Shown in pieces: positions 6,072 through 13,361 of a stretch of DNA of 14,917 nucleotides (the first letter of the stretch is position 1; each line of letters starts with the position of its first letter). Origin of the DNA: Bacillota bacterium (GTDB lineage Bacteria > Bacillota > Clostridia > Lachnospirales > Lachnospiraceae); NCBI GenBank assembly GCA_023436765.1, contig JAEZHX010000269.1, positions 1 through 14,917 on the forward strand, read 5' to 3'. Below the pieces are notes generated by a model. It was not told the DNA's origin. It searched no databases and was given only the letters and a program-made list of their open reading frames with translations. Made by a program: the position numbers and the translations under genes.

Positions 6072-6879
6072 GATAGTCGAAGCCTCTATGGAGGAAGTAA
6101 AGACATTAATGAAGGAATACCTGGATACGATCACCTGTGTAGGCGATGATTTCTGGGAATATAATATACGGTCGTCGGATTTCTATAGACTTGAAGTGGA
6201 TGGAAGCAATATCGGCTATTTTGCGATTTTTCAGAAGGAACGTCTCCTGACCCAGTTCTATATGAAGCAGGAACACTGGAATCTGGCTCAGCCGGTATTT
6301 CAGCAGCTACTGAAGGATTATGAAGTGGAAGCGGCCTATGTCCTGACCGGTGACGAGCTGTTCCTGTCTCTTAGCATGGATGATCACCTCAGAGTAGAAA
6401 AACAGGCGTATATGTTCGATGGGACTGTGAAGAATGAAGTAAGACCTCCGGAGTATCCAAGAAGCTGCCTGCTCCCTGTGAAGCCGGAGGAGCTTGATGA
6501 GGTGTTGGAGAAAACAGGTGACTTCTTCCAGCCGATCAGCAGAACTAAACTTGAAACCGGTGAATATCTGCTGTATAAGCTGTGCGAAGGCGAGGAGATC
6601 CTTGGCTATGGCATCATCGTTCCGAATGTACTGTTAACCCGGTATTGGCCTTGCGGTATGATTACATTGGAGAAGAACCGTAGGCAGGGAATCGGAAGAA
6701 GCATACAGCAGCATCTGGCCGATATCTGCAGAGAAAATGGATTTACGCCGATTTCCGGCTGCTGGTATTATAACCATCTGAGCAAGAAGACGATTGAAAG
6801 TGCCGGACGCTACACCAAAACAAGAATCCTGAAGGTCATATTCAAGGAGAAGGCAGACCCGAACGAGGCTGTCTCATAG
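6061..6879 (+). CDS. GNAT family acetyltransferase
   Basis: This gene overlaps the previous GNAT gene by 11 nt and has AAGGAGGGG directly before its ATG, so it is the third gene of the same operon. The 272-residue product has a degenerate N-terminal half (about 1-125) and a C-terminal GNAT half with MITLEKNRRQGIGRSIQQHL (an RRQGIG acetyl-CoA loop) followed by GCWYYNHLSKKTIESAG. It is not obviously a copy of its neighbour, so the two genes probably have separate substrates or form a complex. The substrate cannot be read from the sequence. Confidence 0.85.
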   Translation: MHYKIVEASMEEVKTLMKEYLDTITCVGDDFWEYNIRSSDFYRLEVDGSNIGYFAIFQKERLLTQFYMKQEHWNLAQPVFQQLLKDYEVEAAYVLTGDELFLSLSMDDHLRVEKQAYMFDGTVKNEVRPPEYPRSCLLPVKPEELDEVLEKTGDFFQPISRTKLETGEYLLYKLCEGEEILGYGIIVPNVLLTRYWPCGMITLEKNRRQGIGRSIQQHLADICRENGFTPISGCWYYNHLSKKTIESAGRYTKTRILKVIFKEKADPNEAVS

Positions 6880-6965
6880 ACCGGCAGGTGGTGTCTTGCA
6901 GCTGCTTCAAGCTGATAGTCTGTAAAATAACGATTAGGCATAACAACAGTTAGAGAAAAAAAGAT

Positions 6966-7013
6966 GGGGATATCCTCCGCTATGACGATATGAGTGGGGG
7001 ATATCCCCCCTTT
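6966..7013 (+). terminator. Probable terminator of the rsgA-GNAT-GNAT operon
   Basis: GGGGATATCCTCC (6966-6978) pairs with GGGGGATATCCCC (6996-7008) along 13 bp with one G-U pair, around a 17-nt loop. Only CCTTT follows, so the U-tract is poor. Termination may be partial. Confidence 0.6.
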
Positions 7014-7219
7014 GAATATATGATAAATGAATTCCTGCCAGGCTGGTCTTCCTCTAAATCTGACGTTTAGAACAAACTTACTGCAAAAAAACCATTAAAT
7101 TCGGGAACAGTCCTTTTGTTTCTTCCGTCTAATGATTGTAACGGATCAGAAAGAAGATTAGGCTGGTATTTCACCTCAGGTACCGGGGGAAGTACATGAC
7201 AAATAAGGAGGAATAATAT
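7014..7219. other. Intergenic region with a small dyad, no clear promoter
   Basis: Between the operon terminator and the next gene I see TCTAAA (7053-7058) mirrored by TTTAGA (7066-7071), a possible operator, and no -35/-10 pair good enough to name. A promoter for the gene at 7220 should be here or further upstream. Confidence 0.3.
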
Positions 7220-7822
7220 ATGTTTAGAGCAAAATTATTAAAAGTAATCGCATTAGGTTTATGCATGTCAATATTATACACAGGTGCAGCATATGCACAA
7301 TCAACAGAAGGCGCTTCCCCAGCCTTTGAGGGCACGATGGTTGCAGATGAAGCTTTATTTGAGAAGCAGAAAGAAATCGATCAGATTTTATTTGTTGATC
7401 AGAGCAAGGATATCGAAGCAAAGGGGGCACCCGATGCAGTACCGGCTGACGGCTCAGATGTACCGGTGAGCGATAAGGGTGAGCTGTATAAGGATATGCC
7501 GGTAAATGCAACAGATGCGGATGGTAGGGTATATAAGGGCAGTGACGTACCAGCTGCAACGGATGATGTTACTGTTACAGATGATGCTGCTACAGATCCG
7601 GAGAATCCCGATGTGATCTTCTACACAACCGCAGGCGGAGTTGCAGAACCCGGGCAGGAAGCAGAGCTGGTATATGCAACGGGCGAGAACGCAGACGTAG
7701 TGACAACCGGTGCTGAAGCGGATAAGGATGGTATGCCCACACCTTTGATCGTTCTTCTGATTGCGGGCGGCGCACTTGTAATTGGTGGAGGCGCAGTTGC
7801 TTTAGGAAAGAAGAGAAAGTAA
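7220..7822 (+). CDS. Small secreted acidic protein with C-terminal membrane anchor
   Basis: AAGGAGG (7205-7211) lies 8 nt ahead of the ATG. The 200-residue product has a signal peptide (MFRAKLLKVIALGLCMSILY, likely cut after AYA near residue 26). A strongly acidic, Asp/Ala-rich region follows, in which GSDVP appears twice. A C-terminal hydrophobic helix (PLIVLLIAGGALVIGGGAVAL) ends with GKKRK. This is the layout of a surface protein held in the membrane by its tail. No LPXTG-type sortase motif is present ahead of the helix. I do not recognise the family. It has its own strong terminator and so is probably a single-gene unit. Confidence 0.8.
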   Translation: MFRAKLLKVIALGLCMSILYTGAAYAQSTEGASPAFEGTMVADEALFEKQKEIDQILFVDQSKDIEAKGAPDAVPADGSDVPVSDKGELYKDMPVNATDADGRVYKGSDVPAATDDVTVTDDAATDPENPDVIFYTTAGGVAEPGQEAELVYATGENADVVTTGAEADKDGMPTPLIVLLIAGGALVIGGGAVALGKKRK

Positions 7823-7857
7823 AATAAAATGCACGTACCATAAGGGCGGTTAAGCTT

Positions 7858-7905
7858 AAGGTGCTCCGGATTTCGTTCAGTATAGCGGAATTTGGAGCAC
7901 CTTTT
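7858..7905 (+). terminator. Strong intrinsic terminator
   Basis: An 18-bp stem combines AAGGTGCTCC (7858-7867) with GGAGCACCTT (7894-7903) and, inside it, GGATTTCG (7868-7875) with CGGAATTT (7886-7893, three G-U pairs). The loop is 10 nt and TTTT tails the stem. It lies 35 nt after the stop at 7822. Confidence 0.85.
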
Positions 7906-8123
7906 ATACTACGTATGGATACGAGACGAACTCTCTTAAGTGAATAGTTATAATTGCATTTTATTTGTTTATAAGAGTATCATGTAGGGCGATGAGAAGA
8001 CGACTGAATATTTACTGTGTGAGATTTCATTTTTATCGGGAAGGGTAAGTTTAAAAACCGAAAGATAGGGAAAATTATTACTATAGAATTATTTGCCTGC
8101 CTGCAGGCACTTTGGAGGCCAAC
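7906..8123. other. Intergenic region before the third GNAT gene, with a 12-bp palindrome
   Basis: TTGCAT, an 18-bp spacer and TATCAT near 7950-7980 make a possible promoter of modest quality. TGCCTGCAGGCA (8098-8109) is a perfect 12-bp palindrome ending 4 nt before the GGAGG ribosome binding site at 8114-8118. It could be an operator or a hairpin that limits ribosome access. Confidence 0.4.
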
Positions 8124-8981
8124 ATGTTAGTTAAGGAATATGAGAATGCCCGTAATTATCTGAAGGACCATGAAGAGAATCTGCTAAAGAATGAGGCTGC
8201 CAGCCAGCTGGTTCTTTATGAAGCATATCTGAATCAGTCAGCTACGGATAAAAAGCTTTTTGGTGTAGTTATGGAGGAGGGAATTCCTCTGCTGCATTTC
8301 TGTAATATTACCCCTCATAACATGGCAGTATATGCCCAGAGCAGCGGTAAGGATGTGACCGGACCTGCAGCGGTTCTTCTGGCTGATTATATGGCAAGCA
8401 ATCGAATCCCTTTTAAGGGAATACATGCGAAGCAGGAAATCTGTATACCCTTTATAGAACAATTCAAAAAGAACGTTACCTGTACCTTCCTGGAGAAGCT
8501 TAGTACTGATATCATGGAGATCCGAGAGGTAAATGAAATCAAGCCGGTGGAGGGAAAGCATAGACTGGCTTTGCCGGAGGAAGTGAAGCTGGTGACGGAT
8601 TGGATGGTTGATTTTCAGCTTGAGGCATTGGCAAGCGAAATTAATTATGAAAAAGCATTATATAAAGCGACACAGTTTATTCAGGAGAATAAACTTTATA
8701 TCTACGAAGACGCCGAACAAAAACCGGTGTCGATGGTAGTGGCTTCCAGGCAGCTGGCAAACGGTGTTGCTCTCAATTATGTATATACTCCTGAGGAGTT
8801 CCGTGGCATGGGCTATGCTGCCGCGAATGTCTATTTTTTGAGTAAGAAGCTCCTGGAACAGGGAAATCAATTCTGTACCCTGTTTGTTGACCGGAAAAAC
8901 CCGATCTCTGCCAGAGCTTATGAGAAGATTGGTTACCATATCCTTGAAGATAATTTTGAATATATATTGCTGCAGACATAA
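8124..8981 (+). CDS. GNAT family acetyltransferase
   Basis: I choose the ATG at 8124, with GGAGG 5 nt upstream, over the in-frame TTG at 8112, which overlaps that site. The 285-residue product has a variable N-terminal half and a C-terminal GNAT domain (about 160-285). There VYTPEEFRGMGYA supplies the RGMGYA acetyl-CoA loop, and LFVDRKNPISARAYEKIGY is the classic late GNAT segment. The acceptor is unknown. It is the third GNAT within about 4 kb but is separated from the other two by terminators, so it is probably regulated on its own. There is no close internal likeness that would make it a recent duplicate. Confidence 0.9.
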   Translation: MLVKEYENARNYLKDHEENLLKNEAASQLVLYEAYLNQSATDKKLFGVVMEEGIPLLHFCNITPHNMAVYAQSSGKDVTGPAAVLLADYMASNRIPFKGIHAKQEICIPFIEQFKKNVTCTFLEKLSTDIMEIREVNEIKPVEGKHRLALPEEVKLVTDWMVDFQLEALASEINYEKALYKATQFIQENKLYIYEDAEQKPVSMVVASRQLANGVALNYVYTPEEFRGMGYAAANVYFLSKKLLEQGNQFCTLFVDRKNPISARAYEKIGYHILEDNFEYILLQT

Positions 8982-9051
8982 CAGGCGTTATATCAATCCG
9001 GATACATATGACGCCGATGAAAGCTAAGAACTTAGAAAACAGGAATATAAT

Positions 9052-9080
9052 TTGATTTTCTCCTCCTGTAATAGTAAAAT
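9052..9080 (+). promoter_or_regulatory. Promoter of the Gfo/Idh/MocA oxidoreductase gene
   Basis: TTGATT (9052-9057), a 17-bp spacer and TAAAAT (9075-9080) give a predicted start near 9087, about 30 nt before the ATG at 9119. The -10 lies inside the left arm of the inverted repeat at 9061-9112. Confidence 0.65.
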
Positions 9081-9112
9081 GAAGGTAAATCATTATTACT
9101 ATGATAGGAGGA
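9061..9112. repeat. Large inverted repeat covering the -10 box and the RBS
   Basis: TCCTCCTGTAATAGTAA (9061-9077) is mirrored by TTACTATGATAGGAGGA (9096-9112) with 15 of 17 positions complementary. ATGA (9079-9082) and TCAT (9090-9093) extend the pairing inward. The right arm contains the AGGAGG ribosome binding site (9106-9111) and is followed by CTTTTT. In a read-through transcript this would fold into one long hairpin masking the RBS. Confidence 0.75.
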
Positions 9113-9118
9113 CTTTTT

Positions 9119-10153
9119 ATGAAAAATAAAGATACTGAGGTTAGAACTCAGGAAAGCGGAATTGAAGTTATCCGATGGGGAATTATCGGAGCCGGAAATA
9201 TATCATCTACTTTTGCAACTGCATTGAACTCAATGAGGGATGTCAAGCTGGCAGCCGTGGCTTCCAGAAACCTCAACCGTGCAGAAGAATTTGCCAAAAA
9301 GTTCGGCATCGATAAGGCATACGGAAGCTATGAGGAGCTTGCCGCTGATCCGGAGATAGATGTGATCTATATCGGTACCCCGCATCCGGAGCATAAGGAG
9401 AATGCAGCTCTTTGTATCAAGCATGGGAAAGCAGTGCTTTGTGAGAAATCCTTTACCTTAAATGAGAAGGACAGCCTTTATTTGACCACCCTTGCTGCCG
9501 AGCATCGAGTGTTTCTGATGGAGGCCATGTGGACAAAGTTCCTCCCGGTTACGCGGAAAGTAAAGGAATGGCTGAAGGAGGGGCGCATCGGTGAGCTCAG
9601 GCATATTAGGGCATCCTTTGGCTTTTATACGGAATTCAATCCGGATAGCAGATTATATAATCCTGAATTAGGCGGAGGAGCTCTGCTGGATGTCGGGGTC
9701 TATCCGATCACTTATGTGATTCATATGGTGGACTGCCTGCCCGAACAGGTCTTAAGCAGCGCAGTTATCGGCAAGACCGGGGTGGACGAGCGGAATGTAA
9801 TTCTTATGAAGTTCCCCCAGGGTATATTGGCGGAGCTGAGCTCTGCAGTTTCTGCTGAAATAGGTTATGATGCAGAAATGATCGGAGATAAGGGAAGAAT
9901 CTATGTACCGAGATTTTGGTGTGCAGAGGAAGCGATGCTGTATAATTCCAGAAATGAACTGGAAGAGACGATTGAGTTTCCGTTTCAGGTGAACGGTTAT
10001 GTTCATGAAGCAGAGGAGGTAAATCGTTGCTTAAGAGAAGGCCTCCTGGAAAGTAAACTTCTCCCGCTTAAGGATACCCTGAGCATCATGAGAATCATGG
10101 ATGGGATACGGTCCGAATGGGGACTTAAATATCCCGGGGAGTCTGATATTTAA
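9119..10153 (+). CDS. Gfo/Idh/MocA family NAD(P)-dependent oxidoreductase
   Basis: The ATG at 9119 has AGGAGG 7 nt upstream (9106-9111) and is preferred to the in-frame ATG at 9101, which precedes that site. The 344-residue protein has an N-terminal Rossmann domain with GIIGAGNIS as the dinucleotide-binding loop, VAAVASRNL-type strand sequence and TPHPEH. The conserved catalytic-lysine segment reads CEKSF with Lys110, where many members have EKP. The C-terminal alpha/beta domain contains GGGALLDVGVYPI, the form typical of the dihydrodiol-dehydrogenase-like branch. Such enzymes oxidise or reduce sugars, inositols or related polyols. The substrate cannot be told and the neighbours do not suggest one. 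It probably has its own promoter. Confidence 0.92.
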   Translation: MKNKDTEVRTQESGIEVIRWGIIGAGNISSTFATALNSMRDVKLAAVASRNLNRAEEFAKKFGIDKAYGSYEELAADPEIDVIYIGTPHPEHKENAALCIKHGKAVLCEKSFTLNEKDSLYLTTLAAEHRVFLMEAMWTKFLPVTRKVKEWLKEGRIGELRHIRASFGFYTEFNPDSRLYNPELGGGALLDVGVYPITYVIHMVDCLPEQVLSSAVIGKTGVDERNVILMKFPQGILAELSSAVSAEIGYDAEMIGDKGRIYVPRFWCAEEAMLYNSRNELEETIEFPFQVNGYVHEAEEVNRCLREGLLESKLLPLKDTLSIMRIMDGIRSEWGLKYPGESDI

Positions 10154-10189
10154 TAGGTTTACAGTGCTCCCGCTTAAGAGTGGACAGAC

Positions 10190-10221
10190 TTCACATTTTT
10201 TTCATAGTTGGGTGCTACACT
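10190..10221 (+). promoter_or_regulatory. Candidate regulated promoter with direct repeat, upstream of the two-component genes
   Basis: TTCACA (10190-10195), five T and TTCATA (10201-10206) form a direct repeat with an 11-bp period, the spacing used by many OmpR/PhoB-family response regulators. Nine bases later TGCTACACT (10213-10221) is an acceptable extended -10. No good -35 hexamer is present, as expected for an activator-dependent promoter. Autoregulation is an inference. Confidence 0.4.
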
Positions 10222-10250
10222 ATGGATAAATATATGTACGGAGGTGCCAA

Positions 10251-10928
10251 ATGGAAAAGCTGAAAATATTGGTCGTTGATGATGAGAGCAGGATGCGGAA
10301 GCTTGTGAAGGACTTCTTGGTACGGAAGAATTATGAAGTGGTGGAAGCCGAGAATGGTGAACAGGCAGTGGATCTGTTTTTTGCCGATAAAGATATAGTA
10401 TTGATCATTCTGGACATCATGATGCCTAAAATGGACGGCTGGCAGGTATGTAAGGAAATCAGACAATATTCCAAGGTCCCAATTATTATGCTGACTGCGA
10501 AGGGTGATGAGAAGGATGAGCTGCAAGGCTTTGAATTAGGAGTGGATGAATATATATCGAAGCCCTTCAGCCCAAAGATTCTAGTTGCCAGGGTAGAAGC
10601 GGTACTTCGCAGAACAACTGCGACGGACGAAGAAGCGATCGAGGTCGGAGGAATCATTCTTGATAAGGCTGCCCACATGGTAAAAATAAATGGTGCCAGT
10701 ATCGATCTGAGCTTCAAGGAATTTGAGCTGCTATCGTATTTCGTAGCGAACAAGGGAGTGGCATTATCCAGAGAAAGGATACTGAATAATGTCTGGAACT
10801 ATGATTATTTCGGAGATGCAAGAACCATTGATACCCATGTGAAGAAGCTCAGGAGCAAGATGGGAGAGAAGGGTGATTACATTAAGACTATCTGGGGTCT
10901 GGGGTATAAGTTTGAGGTGGATGCATGA
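10251..10928 (+). CDS. OmpR/PhoB-family response regulator
   Basis: GGAGG lies 6 nt before the ATG (10240-10244). The 225-residue protein has a receiver domain (1-120) with the acidic pair Asp10/Asp11, phospho-acceptor Asp55 in ILDIMMP, Thr82 and Lys104 in SKPF. The C-terminal winged-helix DNA-binding domain (about 130-225) shows LSFKEFELLSYF, SRERILNNVW and RTIDTHVKKLRSKMG with a final IKTIWGLGYKF. It would be phosphorylated by the kinase whose gene overlaps its 3' end and bind DNA direct repeats as a dimer. The direct repeat at 10190-10206 is a possible target. The signal and regulon are unknown. Confidence 0.95.
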   Translation: MEKLKILVVDDESRMRKLVKDFLVRKNYEVVEAENGEQAVDLFFADKDIVLIILDIMMPKMDGWQVCKEIRQYSKVPIIMLTAKGDEKDELQGFELGVDEYISKPFSPKILVARVEAVLRRTTATDEEAIEVGGIILDKAAHMVKINGASIDLSFKEFELLSYFVANKGVALSRERILNNVWNYDYFGDARTIDTHVKKLRSKMGEKGDYIKTIWGLGYKFEVDA

Positions 10929-12442
10929 AGCTTTCCATAAGACTGAAATTTACACTCTTTTTTACTACACTGCTCATATTGACAATCTTCCTGATCTGGT
11001 TCATTAACCATACCCTCCTAGCAAACTATTACCAGGGGAATAAGACGGATACCCTTGAGAAGGTATATCAACAGATCCAGACAATCTATCAGGATAGTGA
11101 AGAGGATATCTTTCTGTCTGAAGAGGATACTCTGAAATTGGAGAGGATATCATCATATAATAACGTAAATATTTATGTCTTCATGCAGTTTGCTGGGCGA
11201 TTGGTATTCAACTATCCGGAGCCGAAGAATACCGGTGAGCGGGAGCAGATACAGATGGAATCCCTGATCAGAGATTATCTGAGTCCTACTTATAGTAACA
11301 CTGATAGCAGCAAAGAATATATCGAAGAGACAGATCATTATCTTATCTTCAAATTGTATGATAAACATCTGGATTCCTACTATCTGGATTTGGTCGGCAA
11401 ATTGGGAATGGATAAGGTGATTTTCTTACGATCAAACTTTGAAAGTATTCAAGAGAGTACTGAGATAGCAAACCGCTTTCTTGCTTATATCGGGTTCATC
11501 GTAGTAGTAATCGGCATCGTGTTTACCTTAATCATAAGCAAAAGGTTCACGAATCCTATCTTGCAGCTGGCGGGGATTGCCAAGAGAATGTCCGATCTGG
11601 ATTTTGAAGTGAAGTACCAGGGGAAGACTAAGGATGAGATAGGAGAGCTGGGAAACAGTATTAATATGCTGTCTGATAAGCTGGAAAATACAGTCTCTGA
11701 ATTAAAGAGGGCGAATAACGAGCTTCTTACCGATATTCAGAAGAAGACTGAGATTGATGAGATGAGGAAGGAATTTTTGTCCAATGTATCTCATGAGCTC
11801 AAGACTCCGATTTCATTGATCCAAGGCTATGCGGAAGGACTCATGGAGAACATCAATGAGGATGAAGAGAGTCGTAACTTCTACTGTGAAGTAATCATGG
11901 ACGAAGCAGGGAAGATGAATAATATGGTGAAGAAGCTGCTGTCTCTGACTGAACTGGAATCAGGTAGCAACCGGGTGAATTTTGAACGGTTTGATATCGT
12001 AGCTCTGATTCGAGCTGTTCTTAACAGCACCGAGATTCTGTTCCGTCAGAAGGACGTTAAGCTTCATTTCGATGAGAAGGACCCGGTCTATGTATGGGCT
12101 GACGAAAATCTGGTGGAGCAGGTAGTCACCAACTATATCAATAATGCTTTGAATCATGTGGAGGGAGCCAGGATCATAGAGATCAAGCTGATCCGATACG
12201 GAGATTTACTGCGTGTAGCGGTCTTCAATACCGGCGATAATATTCCTGAGGAGGAGTTGGAGAAGATCTGGATCAAGTTTTATAAGGTCGATAAGGCCAG
12301 GACCAGGGAGTATGGCGGAAGCGGCATCGGTCTCTCGATTGTAAAAGCAATCATGAACTCATTGAACCAGGAGTGTGGGGTGACGAACCATCCGAACGGT
12401 GTTGAATTTTGGTTCGAGCTTGATACAAAGAATCTAGGATAA
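10925..12442 (+). CDS. Membrane sensor histidine kinase
   Basis: Its ATG overlaps the response-regulator stop in an ATGA junction. The 505-residue kinase has a first membrane helix (about 9-31), an extracytoplasmic sensor region (about 32-184) with no recognisable fold, and a second helix (about 186-207). A HAMP domain follows (about 208-260), then a dimerisation/phospho-acceptor domain with SNVSHELKTPISLIQGY, where His290 is the phosphorylation site. The ATPase domain has the N box NYINNALNHV, a G1-type DN motif in FNTGDNIPEEELEKIW, and the G2 box GGSGIGLSI. All catalytic motifs are intact. The kinase probably senses a cell-envelope or external cue and signals to the neighbouring regulator. 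No transporter or other typical target gene lies beside the pair. Confidence 0.95.
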   Translation: MKLSIRLKFTLFFTTLLILTIFLIWFINHTLLANYYQGNKTDTLEKVYQQIQTIYQDSEEDIFLSEEDTLKLERISSYNNVNIYVFMQFAGRLVFNYPEPKNTGEREQIQMESLIRDYLSPTYSNTDSSKEYIEETDHYLIFKLYDKHLDSYYLDLVGKLGMDKVIFLRSNFESIQESTEIANRFLAYIGFIVVVIGIVFTLIISKRFTNPILQLAGIAKRMSDLDFEVKYQGKTKDEIGELGNSINMLSDKLENTVSELKRANNELLTDIQKKTEIDEMRKEFLSNVSHELKTPISLIQGYAEGLMENINEDEESRNFYCEVIMDEAGKMNNMVKKLLSLTELESGSNRVNFERFDIVALIRAVLNSTEILFRQKDVKLHFDEKDPVYVWADENLVEQVVTNYINNALNHVEGARIIEIKLIRYGDLLRVAVFNTGDNIPEEELEKIWIKFYKVDKARTREYGGSGIGLSIVKAIMNSLNQECGVTNHPNGVEFWFELDTKNLG

Positions 12443-12504
12443 ATTTGATCACTATTTGGGAAATTGTAAAAACGAGTTTTGCAATATCCTAAGGAGGTAC
12501 TAGC

Positions 12505-13134
12505 TTGAACGATCAACAGGACATGCTTTATTCAATTAGTTCTATCATTGCTAAAAATGTTAATGAATGCGATGCTAATTATATCATAGGGATAGACGGT
12601 TATAGTTGTGCTGGCAAAACTTCATTTACAGAACAACTCATGAAATATAACATCAGTGAGCAGCCGGTCCTTGTCTTTCATATAGATGATTATATTAGAC
12701 CAAGTAAATTCAGATATCATACAGGATATGAACAATGGGTCGAACATTTCTTTTTACAATGGGATACGTCTCATATAAGTGAGAATCTGTTTCGGGCAAT
12801 AAAAGATAATAAATCACAAATAAAGCTACAACATTATTGTAAGGGCAAGGATAGTGTCTCTGAATATATTTATGAGATACCTAGTAAAAGTATCATTATA
12901 ATTGAAGGAGTATTTCTTCAAAGGGTTGAATGGAGAAAGTATTTTGATTATGTTGTATTTATGGATTGCCCAAGGGAAATAAGGTTTCAGAGAGAAGTGA
13001 TTAGAAGTAATCATAGTTATAATCTAGATCATGTGATATCTCATTACAGGGAGCGTTATTGGGCGGCAGAAGATTATTATGATAAGACCTATAAGCCGTT
13101 AGAAGCTTCAGATGTAATAATTAAAAACTACTAG
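12505..13134 (+). CDS. Uridine-kinase-like P-loop kinase
   Basis: A TTG start is chosen because AAGGAGG (12491-12497) lies 7 nt upstream and no ATG fits. The 209-residue product carries a Walker A motif GYSCAGKT (32-39) after the strand YIIGID, then FHIDDYIRP (near 58-66), which matches the substrate-binding DDF/Y segment of uridine kinase and phosphoribulokinase relatives. IIIIEGVFLQR follows as the Walker-B-like strand and DCPREIRFQRE as the arginine-rich lid region. It is probably a nucleoside or small-molecule kinase in the cytoplasm. Codon use is clearly more AT-rich than its neighbours (AAA, ATA, TAT dominate), which may point to acquisition from elsewhere. A 62-nt gap to the kinase gene upstream contains only a weak stem (12464-12484), so read-through from the two-component operon is possible. 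Confidence 0.85.
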   Translation: MNDQQDMLYSISSIIAKNVNECDANYIIGIDGYSCAGKTSFTEQLMKYNISEQPVLVFHIDDYIRPSKFRYHTGYEQWVEHFFLQWDTSHISENLFRAIKDNKSQIKLQHYCKGKDSVSEYIYEIPSKSIIIIEGVFLQRVEWRKYFDYVVFMDCPREIRFQREVIRSNHSYNLDHVISHYRERYWAAEDYYDKTYKPLEASDVIIKNY

Positions 13135-13154
13135 TTCAATTAGAGGATTGAAGG

Positions 13155-13206
13155 CTGCTGCTGAATACATCAATGGGCAATAAGATGTATTTTGCAGCAG
13201 TTTTAT
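13155..13206 (+). terminator. Intrinsic terminator of the P-loop kinase gene
   Basis: CTGCTGCTGAATACATC (13155-13171) pairs with GATGTATTTTGCAGCAG (13184-13200), with one mismatch and one G-U in 17. TTTTAT follows. Confidence 0.82.
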
Positions 13207-13275
13207 ATTCCACAATAGAAAGGAATATCGTTCCGAAGATTGCTCTGATATATTACCTTGAACTATTGATTTATC

Positions 13276-13304
13276 TTGCTGAAAAATGGAATTGGTGTTA
13301 ATAT
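13276..13304 (+). promoter_or_regulatory. Promoter of the lipoprotein and PH-like genes
   Basis: TTGCTG (13276-13281), a 17-bp spacer and TAATAT (13299-13304). It lies after the upstream terminator and about 60 bp before the lipoprotein start, so both following genes are probably transcribed from it. Confidence 0.55.
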
Positions 13305-13361
13305 GATATTTGTAGTAACATGCATTTTAGTAGTTTCAAAGGACAAAGCGGGGGGATACGG

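Noticed and set aside
12464..12484. TTGTAAAA/TTTTGCAA stem after the histidine kinase gene as a terminator
   Set aside because: It is an AT-rich 8-bp stem without a T-tract, too weak to call.
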